From NCBI GenBank assembly GCA_019455245.1, contig JACFMR010000011.1:52436-116435 (forward strand): a DNA stretch of 64,000 nucleotides. Reading direction: 5' to 3'. This document shows positions 7,761 to 17,215 of this stretch, one piece after another; positions within the stretch are counted from its first letter, which is position 1; each line of letters opens with the position of its first letter. Below the pieces are notes generated by a model, which saw nothing but the letters and a program-made list of their open reading frames with translations, was not told the DNA's origin and searched no databases. Source of the DNA: Opitutaceae bacterium. Its GTDB lineage: Bacteria; Verrucomicrobiota; Verrucomicrobiia; Opitutales; Opitutaceae. The position numbers were made by a program, and so were the translations under genes.

Positions 7761-9275
7761 CTATCCATTGACCGCCGAAACGGGTTCTGCAACCGCGATG
7801 TCGTAGGTTTCCAGGGAGCTGCCCTCGAGCCGGTGCAGCTCGGAAATCGCCTTGCGCAGGTTGACCCGTGCCTGCAGTTCCGCCACCCGGGCGCGTTCCA
7901 AATCGTCCTGCGCCTCGAGCACGCGGCGGCTGGTCGAGAGACCGGCGTCGAACCGGGCGCGCTCGAGTTCGTATTGCCGCTCGCTCAGCGAGGTGCCCTG
8001 CGCGGAGATGGCCACGCTTTCGAGATTGGTCTCCACGGAGCGGACGGCGGCGCGCACCTGCACCATGATGTTTTGCTCCAACTGGCGCAGCCGGGTCTGT
8101 TCGCGCATCAGGTTGTTGCGGGCGGTGAAATAGCGGGCCTTGTCGCCGCGCATGCCCCACGGCACGGTGAGGGAAAGATCGACCTGCCACGAGTAACCGT
8201 CGCCGTTGGGCACGCGGTTGAAGGCGTCATGGGCGCTGTTGTCGCGGGCGTTGTAGCCTAGCGCGCCGCCGAGATCGAGCGAGGGCAGGCGGTTGCGGCG
8301 CGCCGCGGCCACGTCGATCTCGTATTGCCGGATGCTGTTCTCGGTGGCGATGTAGTCGGGCTGGTTGTCGCGGGCGAGTTTGTAGGAGGCGGCGAAATCG
8401 ACGTGGATGCCGTTGAAATCGGGCATGCCAACCTCGCCCACGTTGTCGTCAAACTGGAACTGGCCGATGAGGTTGAGCAGGCGGTCCTGGGCGTCGCGGG
8501 CGGATTGCTCGGCGAGCAGTACGTTGTTGCGCGCGCTGGCGACGCCGACCTCGGCCTGGAGCACGTCGAGGTCGGTGGCGACGCCGGTGTTCTTGCGGGC
8601 GAGGTTCTCGTCGTAGAGCTTTTCGGCCAGCGCGAGGCTGTGGCGGCGGACCTTGAGCTGTTCGCGGGCGAAAACGAGGTCGTAGTAGGCGCCCTCGGTG
8701 TCGCGCACGACCTGCAGCAGGCGGGATTTGTAGTTGAGATTGGCGATGTCGACCCCGAGCTCGGCCCGGCGGATGGCGGCGCGGTTGACGGCGGCGCCGG
8801 CGTTTTTGAGCAGGGGCTGGCGGACGGAGAGGGCCATGTCGGCGTTGTAGGCCGGATTGAGGGTGGCGTAGGGGTTGTTGGTGGCGCTGCGATCGAGGCT
8901 GCTGCTCAGGTTGAGCGAGGCGCCGGTGGCAATTTTTTGGGTGACCCCGATGCGGGTGCTGAAGTTGTCGCTCTCGGTGCCGACGAGCTGCGTGGACGGC
9001 ACATCCGCGCGCGAGGCCGATTTGGAGGCGGACAGGGTGAAGCTCGGGTCATAGTCGGACTGCGAACCGACCAGGGTTTGCACCGCGTTGGAGGTGCTGA
9101 AGCCTTGGATCTGGAGATCGAAGTTGTGCTGCAGAGCGCGACCGATGCATTCCTGCAGGGTCAGGGTGCCGGGACGGGCGGCGGAGGTTTCGGCGGCCCG
9201 TCCGAGGCCGAGGGAAAAGGCGACCAGCAAGGTCAGTTGCAGCAGGGGGAAGAGGCGCGGGAGCGGAGACGGCAT
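7761..9275 (-). CDS. TolC-family outer-membrane efflux protein
   Basis: A 504-residue protein from ATG 9275, starting with a signal peptide (MPSPLPRLFPLLQLTLLVAF, cleavage near AAE at 30). Two OEP repeats follow: the first opens with LTLQECIGRALQHNFDL, both are rich in long helices with Ala/Gln/Arg heptads, and the second ends ARVNLRKAISELHRLEGSSL, as TolC-type channels do. It would form a trimeric outer-membrane and periplasmic tunnel for an RND or ABC exporter. No adaptor or pump gene is adjacent; only a small membrane protein follows. The open frame runs 88 codons further upstream, without a signal peptide, so the internal ATG is chosen. Confidence 0.9.
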   Translation of the reverse strand: MPSPLPRLFPLLQLTLLVAFSLGLGRAAETSAARPGTLTLQECIGRALQHNFDLQIQGFSTSNAVQTLVGSQSDYDPSFTLSASKSASRADVPSTQLVGTESDNFSTRIGVTQKIATGASLNLSSSLDRSATNNPYATLNPAYNADMALSVRQPLLKNAGAAVNRAAIRRAELGVDIANLNYKSRLLQVVRDTEGAYYDLVFAREQLKVRRHSLALAEKLYDENLARKNTGVATDLDVLQAEVGVASARNNVLLAEQSARDAQDRLLNLIGQFQFDDNVGEVGMPDFNGIHVDFAASYKLARDNQPDYIATENSIRQYEIDVAAARRNRLPSLDLGGALGYNARDNSAHDAFNRVPNGDGYSWQVDLSLTVPWGMRGDKARYFTARNNLMREQTRLRQLEQNIMVQVRAAVRSVETNLESVAISAQGTSLSERQYELERARFDAGLSTSRRVLEAQDDLERARVAELQARVNLRKAISELHRLEGSSLETYDIAVAEPVSAVNG

Positions 9276-9536
9276 GAGCGGCGGAGCGTTGCGTGATGAA
9301 ACGGATCGGTGAGATAACACGTCGGGGACGGAAAAGTTACGGAAATTTGCGGGCGTGAGGGCGATGCAGGGAAAAGACGCCGGAGAACGGGCATCGGTTG
9401 CCGAAAAATTCGAAAACCCGGACATAATGCCGGAACAGCGGGACCGGGCGAGTCTGCCGTGTTCGGTCTGTCCGGTTCGAGCCAAAACAGGCCGAACGGT
9501 CAACGCGGGAGGATGAGCGGCACGGGGCGCGACCAA

Positions 9537-9564
9537 CAAAAAACCCGCCGGAGTGCGGCGGGTT
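9537..9564 (-). terminator. Rho-independent terminator of the PpiD-like gene
   Basis: On the minus strand, 9 bases after the stop of the PpiD-like gene, a perfect nine-pair stem AACCCGCCG/CGGCGGGTT (9556-9564 with 9542-9550, loop 9551-9555) is followed by a run of Ts (complement of AAAAAA at 9538-9543). Confidence 0.85.
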
Positions 9565-9572
9565 CGGGTGGC

Positions 9573-11237
9573 TCAATTCAGGTCGGGTTCGGATTTTTTC
9601 AATTCCGCCTCGACCAGTTCGTCGAGATAGGCGCCGGCGCCGAGCTGGCCGGTCATGGCGGCCAGTTGATTGCGGGTGTCGGCATACGCCGGGTTGGCCG
9701 CGGACAGGTCGGGCAGCCGCTTGTCCTTCGCGTGGACGAACAGGCCGTGGTCCTGATTCATCATCATGTCCGAGACGGCGCCTTTTTCGAGCCGCTCCAA
9801 GGTGCCGAAGATCGCGTAATCGACGCTCTCCGGCGGTTCGGTCAACGTGAAGGGATCGAGCTGTGAGACGTCGGCCTTGGCGCCGTGGGCGGTGGCGGCG
9901 GCGTTGACGGCCGTGGCAAAATCGTCACCCGCCTGCAGGCGGGTTTTGATGGTGGCCTGCAGCTGGCGGCCGAGCTCGACGAAGCGTTTGCGCTTTTCGT
10001 TCTCGATGTAGTCGGCCTTGACGGCGGCCTGCACCTCGGTGAGGAGGGGCGTGCGGGCGGGGATGGTGTCCTGCCAGAGCAGCACGACGGCGCCGTTTTC
10101 AACCGGCAGGGCATCGGAGAAAAAGCGTGCTTCGCCGAGTTTGAAGGCGGCTTCGGCGAGTTCGGGGTTGTGGCCGTATTCGGCCGGGCCGGCCTCGCGG
10201 GAGAAGGGCTGCAGCGGGGTGGCCTGCACCCCGTGGGCGCGCAGGAACGGTTCGAGCACGGCCGGGTCGTTCTTGAGCCGGCTTTCGTAGAGGCCGAGGG
10301 AAAGATCGGCGGCCTGCTTGGTGGCGATCTGGCGGGCCTTGGCCTGCCTGACCGCGCTTTCCACCTGATCGCGCACGAGCAGGAAATCGCCGGCCTGGGC
10401 GGGCTGGGTCGTGCCGGCCTCGGTGCCCGGTTTCTGGAAACGGCCGGGGCTGCGCTCGAAGACCGCCTGCAGTTCCTCCTCGGTCGCGGTCACGCCGGCC
10501 AGGTGTGCATCGGCGGGATAAAACACCGCGGACACCTGCATGTGGGGCGGAATCTCGTAGCGAAACGAATTGTCACCGAAAAATTTGGCCAGCTCCTCGG
10601 AACCGGGCGACACCGTGGGATTGAAGGCGGCGTAGTCGATCTTGGCCACGCCGAGCGTCCAGGTGGTGCCGGCGCGGGCGAGCTGGGTCTTCACGTCCTC
10701 GTCGAGCACGTAACCCGGACCGGCCAGCAATTGACGGACCTTGTCGGCGCGCACATCGGCGGAGAGCACGCGGCTGACGTCGCCCTCGGTGACCTGGGCG
10801 CCGCCGGTTTTGAGCGAATCACGGAAGGTGGCGTAACGTTGTGCATCAAAATTGCCGTCGGGGCCGACGAAGGCGCGCAGGTTCTTGATGTAGTCGGCGA
10901 CCTCGGCCTTGGTGCTGGCGGGGATGTGCAGCTGGTCGGCGACATGGAGCGCCGCGGCGCGCTGGAGGGCGTATTGCTGCAGCTGGTCGCCACCGATGCC
11001 GGCGAAACCGAGGTGCAGGGTGGCGCTGAGGTTCGCATCGCCAAAGAGCCGCGCCTGATCCTCGGGCGAACCGAGGTTGTAGCCGAAAAATTCACGGGTG
11101 AGCACGCGCCGGTCGCCTTGGCCGATGCCGGAAGAGGGCGTGAAAATGACCACCAGCGGAACCGCCATCGCGGCGAGGATCAGCAGGACGACCACTTTGA
11201 AGTGCTTTTGAAAGTATCTCTGAATCCAGGATATCAT
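9573..11237 (-). CDS. PpiD/SurA-like membrane-anchored periplasmic chaperone
   Basis: A 554-residue protein with a single N-terminal membrane anchor (about residues 14-32, after a basic MISWIQRYFQKHFK) and a long periplasmic part. Residues 60-200 resemble the SurA/PpiD N-terminal chaperone module (VADYIKNLRAFVGPDGNFDAQ... is the typical turn). The C-terminal half, with helical VKADYIENEKRKRFVELGRQ, corresponds to the PPIC-type region, but I do not see a clear parvulin catalytic set, so it may be a chaperone without isomerase activity, as in PpiD. Probable role: folding of exported and outer-membrane proteins. Terminator follows directly. Confidence 0.75.
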   Translation of the reverse strand: MISWIQRYFQKHFKVVVLLILAAMAVPLVVIFTPSSGIGQGDRRVLTREFFGYNLGSPEDQARLFGDANLSATLHLGFAGIGGDQLQQYALQRAAALHVADQLHIPASTKAEVADYIKNLRAFVGPDGNFDAQRYATFRDSLKTGGAQVTEGDVSRVLSADVRADKVRQLLAGPGYVLDEDVKTQLARAGTTWTLGVAKIDYAAFNPTVSPGSEELAKFFGDNSFRYEIPPHMQVSAVFYPADAHLAGVTATEEELQAVFERSPGRFQKPGTEAGTTQPAQAGDFLLVRDQVESAVRQAKARQIATKQAADLSLGLYESRLKNDPAVLEPFLRAHGVQATPLQPFSREAGPAEYGHNPELAEAAFKLGEARFFSDALPVENGAVVLLWQDTIPARTPLLTEVQAAVKADYIENEKRKRFVELGRQLQATIKTRLQAGDDFATAVNAAATAHGAKADVSQLDPFTLTEPPESVDYAIFGTLERLEKGAVSDMMMNQDHGLFVHAKDKRLPDLSAANPAYADTRNQLAAMTGQLGAGAYLDELVEAELKKSEPDLN

Positions 11238-11317
11238 GGGGATAAAACCGGCGAAGCTAGGTCCGGCTGCGCCCGAGGCAAGGGCGAATTGGGGCGCGGC
11301 GCGTTCGCGCGGCCCGG

Positions 11318-12919
11318 TCAGACCGGAGTCTGCCCGGTGCCGAAGGTGAATGGCGGCTGCGAGCCCTCACACGCGTGCCGGGCAAACAGCTGCTCCAGGC
11401 TCCGCTGGAAAAATTCATCCTGCAGGCCGTGCTTCAGGTGCGCATGATACTCCTGCACGATCGGATCGATCGCATCCACGGACTCATCGAGCGGGGCCTC
11501 GCCCTGGTTTTCAAAATGATGCTTGAAGTTCTGCAGGGTAATGCGGTTGAGCGGGCGGGCGGGCTGGTAACGCAGGTCGTTGGAGGGATCGGCCTCGACC
11601 GGCGGGATGGGGGTGATGAAATTCATGTCCACCAGCCGGTTCACGCATTCGTTGAGCACCTGGGTAGGGACCTTCATGAGGTTGCCGAGTTCGGAGGCGG
11701 TGCAGGGCGGCAGGCAGCTTTGGAAACGCCGGCCGATGGTCAGCAGCACGAGCAGGGAGAGCCGTTCGCGCGTGGCGGCGGACAGGGTGCTCCAGGCGTT
11801 CTGGCTGCTGCGGTAGTGGACATTTTGCACCGCGTAGCTGATCTGCCCGCCGATCAGCACATAAAGCCAGAAGATGTAGAGGCCGAACATCAGGATGGGC
11901 ACAATGCCGAGCGAGCCGTAGAGGCTTTTGGAGAGCACGACGCGGCGCACGTAGATGAAGGCGAGGAAGTTGTTCAGCAAAAGCAGCAGCGCCACGACGA
12001 CCGCCCCGATCAGGGCCGCCCGCCAAAACACATGGGTGTTGGGGATGTAGCGGTAAAACAGCATCAGGATCACCACCACCAGCAGGCCCGAGCCCATCGG
12101 GAGCATCCAGCGCAGCAGGTTGAGCAGTTCCGGGCCGTAGGGCAGTTTTTCAATGAAGACGTTCACGAACGCGCTCGCGCTGAGCAGGGTGACGGACGCG
12201 AAAAACAGCACCGCGCCGAGCGTCAGGATCGTCCAGTAGTAGATGATGCGCATCAGCCAGGAGCGGCCCTCGCGCACGCCCCAGATCTCGTTGAACGCAT
12301 CTTCGATCGACTTGAAGAGCAGAATGACGATGAAAATGAGCGTGAGCGCGCCCAAGGCCCCGGCGGTGCTCGAGCGCGAGCCGGCGATGAAGCCGTTGAG
12401 CATCTCGACCAGCTCGGGATTGGCCGTGGTGGTCACTTCGCTGTCCTCGCCGGCGGCGCCATCAACCGGGGGCGCAACCCGCGGGTTGGTGCCGGCGCGC
12501 AGGGTGGGATCGGGGGCGATGACGCGGCCGATTGATGAACCGGACGACTCCGGGGCGGCCCCGCCTTTTACGGGATCGGTGGTGAGGCTTTCATATTGGC
12601 CGACCTGGGGCGCGATGAACTGGATCACCCGGTTCATCGTGTTGGCGGCCAGGTTGGGGTCATCCTGGTCGAGCACCATGCCGGCGACCACCATCGCGAT
12701 CGCCACGAGCGGGCCGAGGCCGAGCAGCGAGCTGAAGCTCAGGGCGGCGGCGCGGCTGGCGGCCTTCGTCTCGGTGAACACGGTCACCGTGATCGAGATG
12801 ATGCGCAGCAGCATGTAGCCGCGCCCGCGCAGCGAGGTGTCGTTCAGATGGGCCGGCTGCCAGATCTGCTTGCGGAACAGATGATCGATCCGTCCCCAGG
12901 CTGCATGCAACCGGTTCAT
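11318..12919 (-). CDS. YihY/BrkB family membrane protein with C-terminal winged helix
   Basis: A 533-residue protein. After a basic N-terminal segment, six hydrophobic helices follow, with the family's first-helix motif KAASRAAALSFSSLLGLGPL near residue 55 and GGQISYAVQNVHY near 365. An insert of about 90 polar residues separates helices 1 and 2 (residues 90-175). The last 140 residues are soluble and read like a winged-helix domain (LLVLLTIGRRFQ ... LGNLMKVPTQVLNECVNRLVDM). BrkB proteins are inner-membrane proteins formerly misnamed RNase BN; function is uncertain. It follows the GYF protein after 7 bases. Confidence 0.88.
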   Translation of the reverse strand: MNRLHAAWGRIDHLFRKQIWQPAHLNDTSLRGRGYMLLRIISITVTVFTETKAASRAAALSFSSLLGLGPLVAIAMVVAGMVLDQDDPNLAANTMNRVIQFIAPQVGQYESLTTDPVKGGAAPESSGSSIGRVIAPDPTLRAGTNPRVAPPVDGAAGEDSEVTTTANPELVEMLNGFIAGSRSSTAGALGALTLIFIVILLFKSIEDAFNEIWGVREGRSWLMRIIYYWTILTLGAVLFFASVTLLSASAFVNVFIEKLPYGPELLNLLRWMLPMGSGLLVVVILMLFYRYIPNTHVFWRAALIGAVVVALLLLLNNFLAFIYVRRVVLSKSLYGSLGIVPILMFGLYIFWLYVLIGGQISYAVQNVHYRSSQNAWSTLSAATRERLSLLVLLTIGRRFQSCLPPCTASELGNLMKVPTQVLNECVNRLVDMNFITPIPPVEADPSNDLRYQPARPLNRITLQNFKHHFENQGEAPLDESVDAIDPIVQEYHAHLKHGLQDEFFQRSLEQLFARHACEGSQPPFTFGTGQTPV

Positions 12920-12926
12920 CGGCGCC

Positions 12927-13682
12927 TCAGGCCATGATCAACTGCCAGGCGATGCCGGCCATGCCGACAAGACCGACGGCCGCGGTCACGAGCACCACGG
13001 GCAGCGAAACGGCGACGGTGCAGAGATACAGGCCGGTGGTCCCGGCCAGCACGGCCAGCAACGGCACCGTCATTCCCTGGGTGTAGAAGATGAAGCCGAG
13101 GAAGCCCAGGCCCAGCGCCGCGCGGAAACGCACGAACGGATAGATGGCGGAGGTGCCGAGCGCGAGGAGCACGGCGAACACCAGATCAACGATGCCGAAG
13201 ATCACGAGCGGATGCTCAAGCAGCTTGACGGCGTTGAAAGCCATGAGGAAATCGATCGAGGGCAGCAACTCGGCCGCCGCGGCGATGACGAACATGCCCA
13301 CGCACGCCCACGCGCCGATGCCGGCCGCGCGGGCCATGGCGATGCCGGGGTCCACGCGGTCCTTGGTGTCGCTGGTGCGGCCCTCGGCGGCGGCCAGCAT
13401 TTCGTCAACTGTGATGGGCGGGGCGGTGTCGCTGCCGGTGGGCGTGAGCGATTGGACGGCCTGACGGCCCTTGACCTTGAGCTTTTTCTTTTCCGGGAAA
13501 AGCGCCGTCATGAGCGGGGCGTTGCCGTTGATGGCCGTCCACTGTTCGGTTGTGGCATCGTAATACAGGGTCTCGGCGGTGACCTGGCCGTTGTCGGCCA
13601 GGGAGGTCAGCTGTTCGAGGTTGAAAGGCCCGCGGGCCTCGGTTTCCGACTCGTTGCGGACATAGAATTCCTGCGTGGCCAT
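12927..13682 (-). CDS. GYF_2-domain membrane protein
   Basis: A 251-residue protein from ATG 13682 (an out-of-character extension upstream is ignored). Residues 5-55 form a GYF_2 module: FYVRNE, GPFNLEQL, GQVTAETLYYD and EQWTAI are the usual anchor points, giving a small peptide- or protein-interaction domain facing the cytoplasm. A Lys-rich linker follows, then four or five hydrophobic helices from about residue 125 to the C terminus. This domain arrangement is frequent in Verrucomicrobiota and Planctomycetota; no molecular role is established. It lies between argS and the BrkB gene, likely in one operon. Confidence 0.82.
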   Translation of the reverse strand: MATQEFYVRNESETEARGPFNLEQLTSLADNGQVTAETLYYDATTEQWTAINGNAPLMTALFPEKKKLKVKGRQAVQSLTPTGSDTAPPITVDEMLAAAEGRTSDTKDRVDPGIAMARAAGIGAWACVGMFVIAAAAELLPSIDFLMAFNAVKLLEHPLVIFGIVDLVFAVLLALGTSAIYPFVRFRAALGLGFLGFIFYTQGMTVPLLAVLAGTTGLYLCTVAVSLPVVLVTAAVGLVGMAGIAWQLIMA

Positions 13683-13750
13683 ATGTCCGGGCAATCTGGG
13701 CCGGCCGGTGCCGACCGGCAAGCGATTTGTCAGCGGCCGGAAACCGACGG

Positions 13751-15508
13751 TCACATGCGGGTGAGTGTGCGCAGGCCGAGCAATTGGAGGCCGGTTTCCA
13801 ACACCAGCAGCGTCCGGGCACACAGCAGCAGCCGGCGCGCACGCACGGCGGGATCGTCCACCAGCACCTTGTCGGCGGTGTAGAAGCCGCTGAATTCACC
13901 GGCCAGCTCGTAGAGGTAGGTGCACAGGAAGTGCGGGCGCAACTGGGTGGTGGTGACGTTCAGCACGGCGGGCAGGCCGACCAGTTTGCGGGCCAGGGCC
14001 AGCTCCGCGGGTGTCTCCGGAACGGTGGCGCAGGCGGTCGCGCCGGCATCCTGCGGTGCCAGGCCGAGCTTGCGGAAGATGGAATGGATGCGGGTGACGG
14101 CGTAGAGCAGGTAGGGCGCGGTGTTGCCCTCGAAGGCCAGGATTTTTTCCCAGTTGAACACGTAGTCGCTGCTGCGGTTCTGCGCGAGATCGGCATAACG
14201 CACCGCCCCGATGCCCACGGCCTCGGCGATGTGGCGCCGTTCGTCTTCGGGCAGTTCGGGAGATTTTTCGGTGACAATCGCAAAGGCGCGCTCGGCGGCT
14301 TCGTCGAGCAGGGCGGCCAGCTTGATGGGATCGCCGGAGCGGGTCTTGATGGCCTTGCCGTCCTCGCCGAGGATCGTGCCGAAGGTTACGTGCTGGAATT
14401 CCGGCAGCCGGCGGTTGGTGGCGGCGAACCATTTTTGGGTGGTCAGCCAGAGTTGCTCGAAATGATCGTTTTGCCGCGCATCGGTGACGATGATGATGCC
14501 GTTGGCGTCGAAGTGGCCGACGCGGTAGACCATGGTGGCGAGGTCGGTGGAGGCGTAGTTGCTGGCCCCGTCACTTTTGCGCACGATGAACGGCTGTTTG
14601 GCGAAGCGCGGGTGTTCGGGATGAAAGACCACGAGGGCGCCTTCGCTTTCGACCGCCAGGCCGGCGGCGATGAGCTCGCGGTAAACCGGCTCGATCCGGT
14701 CGCGGTAGAAACTCTCGCCGAGGAAGTGGTCATAGCGCACGCCGAGCCGCGCATAGATGCGGTTGAGCGAGTCGATGCTCAGGCGGTTGACCTGTTGCCA
14801 CAGGGCGACCGCATCGGGCTCGCCGTTTTGCAATCGCACCAGTTCCTGCCGGGCCTCGTCCAACGCGGCCGGGTCGGCCTTGCAGGCGGCGTCCGCGGCC
14901 TTGTAGAGGCGCTCAAATTCCTCCAACGGGTCGCGCGCCAGCGCCTCGGGGTCGAGGCAGTGTTTGTAACCGTAGAGAATCTTGCCGAACTGCGTGCCCC
15001 AGTCGCCGAGGTGGTTGTCGCGGACGACTTCGGCGCCGCAGAATTCCAGCAGCCGGCAGATGGCCTCGCCGATGATGATGGAGCGGATGTGGCCGACGTG
15101 CATCTGCTTGGCCGTGTTGGGCGAGCCGTAATCGACCACGTAACGCCGGTTGGCATGGAGCGAGGCGGCGCCGGCGCGGAGGTGGTCGGGGGTGTCGTGC
15201 TTTTCCAACCACGCCAGCAGGACCGCGGGCTTGAGCGTGAAGTTGATGAAGCCCGGGCCGGCGATCGCGACGGTGTAGCGGTTGAGCAGGTCCGCGGGCA
15301 GGGCGGCCACGAGTTGCTCCGCGGTCGCGCGCGGGTTGAGTTTGCGCGCCTTGGCGTAGCCGAGCACGCCGTTGGCCTGCAGGTCACCGTGCCGCGGATC
15401 GGCGGGGCGCACTTCCGGTGCAAAGGCTTCAGCCTCCAGCCCGGCCCGCGTAGCGGCGGCTTGGAGTGCCGCATTCAATTCGGCGGCAAGGTCAAACGTC
15501 ACATCCAT
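13751..15508 (-). CDS. argS: Arginyl-tRNA synthetase
   Basis: A 585-residue class I synthetase that charges tRNA-Arg. Order of parts: N-terminal Add-1 domain (residues 1-100), the DYGSPNTAKQMHVGH region with HVGH at 137-140, the editing-free catalytic core with ASNYASTDLATMVYR, a KMSKS-equivalent KTRSGD at about 385-390, and the C-terminal DALR anticodon-binding domain ending in RTLLVLETGLQLLGLRTLTRM minus its first residues. Start ATG 15508 gives the expected N terminus; the open frame upstream is unlike ArgS. Divergent from deoA, with about 250 bases between the two starts. Confidence 0.95.
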   Translation of the reverse strand: MDVTFDLAAELNAALQAAATRAGLEAEAFAPEVRPADPRHGDLQANGVLGYAKARKLNPRATAEQLVAALPADLLNRYTVAIAGPGFINFTLKPAVLLAWLEKHDTPDHLRAGAASLHANRRYVVDYGSPNTAKQMHVGHIRSIIIGEAICRLLEFCGAEVVRDNHLGDWGTQFGKILYGYKHCLDPEALARDPLEEFERLYKAADAACKADPAALDEARQELVRLQNGEPDAVALWQQVNRLSIDSLNRIYARLGVRYDHFLGESFYRDRIEPVYRELIAAGLAVESEGALVVFHPEHPRFAKQPFIVRKSDGASNYASTDLATMVYRVGHFDANGIIIVTDARQNDHFEQLWLTTQKWFAATNRRLPEFQHVTFGTILGEDGKAIKTRSGDPIKLAALLDEAAERAFAIVTEKSPELPEDERRHIAEAVGIGAVRYADLAQNRSSDYVFNWEKILAFEGNTAPYLLYAVTRIHSIFRKLGLAPQDAGATACATVPETPAELALARKLVGLPAVLNVTTTQLRPHFLCTYLYELAGEFSGFYTADKVLVDDPAVRARRLLLCARTLLVLETGLQLLGLRTLTRM

Positions 15509-15754
15509 CCCTGCACTCAACGGAGTCGGCCGCCGGCGCGGCAAGCGCGGAATTTGGGCCGGGTATGACCGGCCGGCGGGTCGAAACCGGCGATCATCTT
15601 GTGCAACCAACTTATATGCAGCAAAAAGCGAAAGCGATGCAGCCGCTGCACCGGGGGCAGGCGGGCAGTTTTGGCTCGACATTTTGTCATGGGCGGGTTT
15701 TCTTCCAAACTTTTCGCCCTGCGCCAGTGCCGCAGTTATTCACCTACAACTCAC

Positions 15755-17098
15755 ATGACCAGCAAACGTACCATCCCGGCCCGTCGATTCATCAAACCTT
15801 CCTTCAATTACCTGATTGAAAAGAAGCGCGACGGACAGGAGTTCACCCAGGAGGAAATTCGCTATATCATTGACAGCACGCTTGATGGCGAAATGCCCCA
15901 GCACCAGCTGGCCGCGTTGGCGATGGCGATTTACTTCTCCGGCATGTCGGCTCAGGAGACCGCCGATCTGACCGAGGAGATGATGCTTTCCGGCGAGGTG
16001 ATCGACCTTTCGCACATCGCCAAGCCGAAGATCGACAAGTACTCCACCGGCGGGGTGGGTGACAAGACGTCACTCGTGCTCGTGCCGCTGGCGATGGCCT
16101 CCGGTGTCATCGTGCCGATGATGTGCGGGGTTGAACACGACCACATCATCAGCCCGCTCGACAAGCTGAGCAGCTTCCCCGGCTTCAAGGGCCAGCTTTC
16201 CATCGACAGTTTCACCTCGCAGCTGGCCCGCATCGGCGGCGCCATTGTGCAGCAGGATGAAAAATTGGCTCCGGCCGACGCGAAGTTTTACGAATTGCGC
16301 AAGGACACCGGCACGATCCCGAGCCTCCCGCTCATCACCGGCAGCGTGCTTTCCAAGAAGCTCGCCGAAGGCGCCGAAGGCCTCGTCATCGACGTGAAGT
16401 GGGGCAACGGCTCCTTCATCAAGGACCTTGAGCAGGCGAAGCAACTTGCGCGCTCCATGACCCGCGTCGGCCGTTCGATGAAGCGGCGTTGTGTCGCGCT
16501 CGTCACCGACATGAACCAGCCCTTGGGCGACAGCGTCGGCACGGCGCTGGAGGTCAAGGAAGCCATCCAGCTGTTGAAGGGCGAGGGGCCCGAGGACATG
16601 CAGGAGCTCGTGCTCAAGCTCGGCATGGAAATCGTGCGGCTGGCCGGCGTTGCCGGTTCCACGCTCTCGGCCAAGCAGACCGTGCAGCGGCACCTGACCG
16701 ACGGCTCGGCGCTCCAGAAATTCAAGGATCTGGTCAAGGCGCAGGGCGGCGACACGACCTTCGTCGACCACCCGGACAAGTTTCCGGCGGCGAAACACAT
16801 TCGCAAGCTGCCCGCCCCCAAGCGCGGCTACGTGCACACGATCAGCGCCGCCTTCATCGCGCAGGGCGTTGCGATTCTCGGTGCGGGCCGCGACAAGCAC
16901 GGCAAGATCGACCATGCCGTCGGCGTATCCGAGATCAAGAAGGTCGGCACGCAGGTCAAGCAGGGCGAGCCGCTGATGATGATCCACTACAACGACGAGG
17001 CCAAGCTCGAGCAGGCGCTGGAGTATTTCAAGAACGCCTACCGGCTCGCGCCCAAGCGTCCGACGCCGCCGCCGCTCGTCGTCGAGCGCGTCGCGTAA
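15755..17098 (+). CDS. deoA: Thymidine / pyrimidine-nucleoside phosphorylase
   Basis: A 447-residue enzyme that cleaves thymidine (or pyrimidine nucleosides) with phosphate for nucleoside salvage. N-terminal helical domain, then the phosphate-binding signature KYSTGGVGDKTS at residues 95-106, the central MCGVEHDHIISPLDKLSSFPG region, DVKWGNGSFIKDLEQA near 255 and the C-terminal PYNP domain with VGVSEIKKVGTQVKQGEPL. The family's GHTGGTLDKLE is replaced by EHDHIISPLDKL, seen in some non-proteobacterial homologues. Start ATG 15755 matches the family's first residues. A strong terminator follows. Confidence 0.9.
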   Translation: MTSKRTIPARRFIKPSFNYLIEKKRDGQEFTQEEIRYIIDSTLDGEMPQHQLAALAMAIYFSGMSAQETADLTEEMMLSGEVIDLSHIAKPKIDKYSTGGVGDKTSLVLVPLAMASGVIVPMMCGVEHDHIISPLDKLSSFPGFKGQLSIDSFTSQLARIGGAIVQQDEKLAPADAKFYELRKDTGTIPSLPLITGSVLSKKLAEGAEGLVIDVKWGNGSFIKDLEQAKQLARSMTRVGRSMKRRCVALVTDMNQPLGDSVGTALEVKEAIQLLKGEGPEDMQELVLKLGMEIVRLAGVAGSTLSAKQTVQRHLTDGSALQKFKDLVKAQGGDTTFVDHPDKFPAAKHIRKLPAPKRGYVHTISAAFIAQGVAILGAGRDKHGKIDHAVGVSEIKKVGTQVKQGEPLMMIHYNDEAKLEQALEYFKNAYRLAPKRPTPPPLVVERVA

Positions 17099-17132
17099 GG
17101 CCCACGTCGATCCAAACGCATCACACTTCCCC

Positions 17133-17160
17133 GGCCCCGGTCGCCCGACCGGGGCTTTTT
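17133..17160 (+). terminator. Rho-independent terminator of deoA
   Basis: Perfect nine-pair stem CCCCGGTCG/CGACCGGGG (17135-17143 with 17146-17154) with a two-base loop, followed by CTTTTT, 35 bases after the deoA stop. Confidence 0.9.
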
Positions 17161-17215
17161 GTTGGTGCATCAGGAGCGGCCGGATGCGGTTGATGGGGCG
17201 CCGACCTTGCAGCCA